Positions 63,216-64,000 of a stretch of 64,000 nt of DNA are shown one piece after another. Position 1 is the stretch's first letter, and every line of letters starts with the position of its first letter. Both the position numbers and the translations under genes were made by a program. The stretch comes from Carex sylvatica (taxonomy: Eukaryota > Streptophyta > Magnoliopsida > Poales > Cyperaceae), in the NCBI GenBank assembly GCA_964058845.1, contig CAXKVR010000043.1:496001-560000 (forward strand), read 5' to 3'. Under the pieces are notes generated by a model. The model saw only the letters and a program-made list of their open reading frames with translations, searched no databases and was not told the DNA's origin.

Positions 63216-64000
63216 GGCAGTTATTAGCGGGACCATCGACTGTTAAGGAAGTTATTAGGGGACAATATAATTTAATTCAAAAGTTAATTAAGAGAGTTAT
63301 TAGCGGGATTTATTATTAGGGGACAAATAAAAATTATTAGCAAAATAAATGGGAGAATAAATGACAGTTAAGGAAGTTAATATTGATAGATATAGTGTGG
63401 GAATAAATGGAGGAACATGGGTGAGGGGAATGATATAATTATTCATTTTTTGTATATAGAGGTAAAACTTTTTAAGAGGTTTTCAGCTTAATTTTCCGGG
63501 CTCGCTGTGAACACTTAATTAATTAGTTGCAATGACTATTTAAATAATTGCAATATTAGACTGTGTTAATGCTCTATAAAATTGCAAATTGACTCAAATT
63601 TGATACACATCATATATATATATATATATATATAGTTTAGGGTACATCTATTATTATTTTTATTTGAATAATATCTTAAAAATATATGCATCATATATAA
63701 GAGTTTGCTATTCATAAAGGTGAGTTGTATGCTAGAATTATCCAAAATAAATGAACAGTTGACAGAGATGATAAACTGGCAATCCATTTTTTGTTTTTTT
63801 TACAAGTTAATTATTTTTTAAAAATTTCATTCTCTTGAGAGGAATATCTAAAAATTTCAATCTGCTTAATTTGGTTGATAAAATTCACTTCCACAGATAT
63901 ATAAATTTGTGTTATAATGAATTCATTGAACTATATATAAGTACAGGCCTTGGGGATTTGCCTAATTCAAGAGGGAACAGTTTTTCTTTTTATAAAGAGA
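63216..64000. other. AT-rich intergenic DNA
   Basis: 63216-63430 repeats GTTATTAGSGGGA and GTTAAGGAAGTTA motifs, probably the edge of the ATACTT-rich element. 63612-63634 is an AT run. No gene seen up to the window end. Confidence 0.5.

Overview
This is a nuclear segment from a flowering plant, most likely a eudicot. The evidence is four intron-rich plant genes with GT-AG introns, very AT-rich intergenic DNA, CACTA, hAT and hairpin transposons, a SINE-like fragment, and a Ty3/Gypsy chromovirus primed by initiator tRNA-Met. The species cannot be named from the sequence.

The left third (1-14,340) has no convincing complete gene. It holds a 95-bp tandem repeat, a long TA/TG microsatellite, several near-palindromic hairpin elements, and two non-autonomous CACTA elements of one family. 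Each CACTA element has a 3-bp target duplication: 5966-9755 with TCA and 10392-12152 with AAT.

The gene island (14,344-36,815) contains four genes whose exons I assembled by eye, with splice phases that close exactly. They are a JMJ16-type histone H3K4 demethylase (minus strand, 11 coding exons, 1072 aa), a small membrane-anchored coiled-coil protein (minus, 4 exons, 115 aa), an ABC1K/UbiB atypical kinase (plus, 16 exons, 832 aa) and an ELMO-domain protein (minus, 8 exons, 236 aa). The small protein and the kinase diverge from a shared 604-bp promoter interval. The kinase and the ELMO gene converge tail to tail.

The right third (36,816-64,000) is a transposon nest. Its centre is LTR-internal-LTR-internal-LTR (40433-58379): two copies of one chromovirus in head-to-tail array with an exact 7,645-bp period and three 2,657-bp LTRs. 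One 5-bp target duplication (CCGGC) brackets the whole array. Both internal regions carry the same two in-frame stop codons, so the defect predates the duplication. The array sits inside an older decayed retroelement-like ORF, which also carries a frame-breaking 61-bp tandem duplication. An LTR-like remnant lies downstream of that ORF, with a hAT MITE (8-bp target duplication) next to its end. ATACTT-rich tandem repeats of a dispersed family lie near the right edge and also near 10-12 kb and 20-22 kb.

I found no tRNA, rRNA or CRISPR. The strongest unusual points are the single-TSD tandem retrotransposon with shared stops, its palindrome-rich LTR, and the nested hairpin families.
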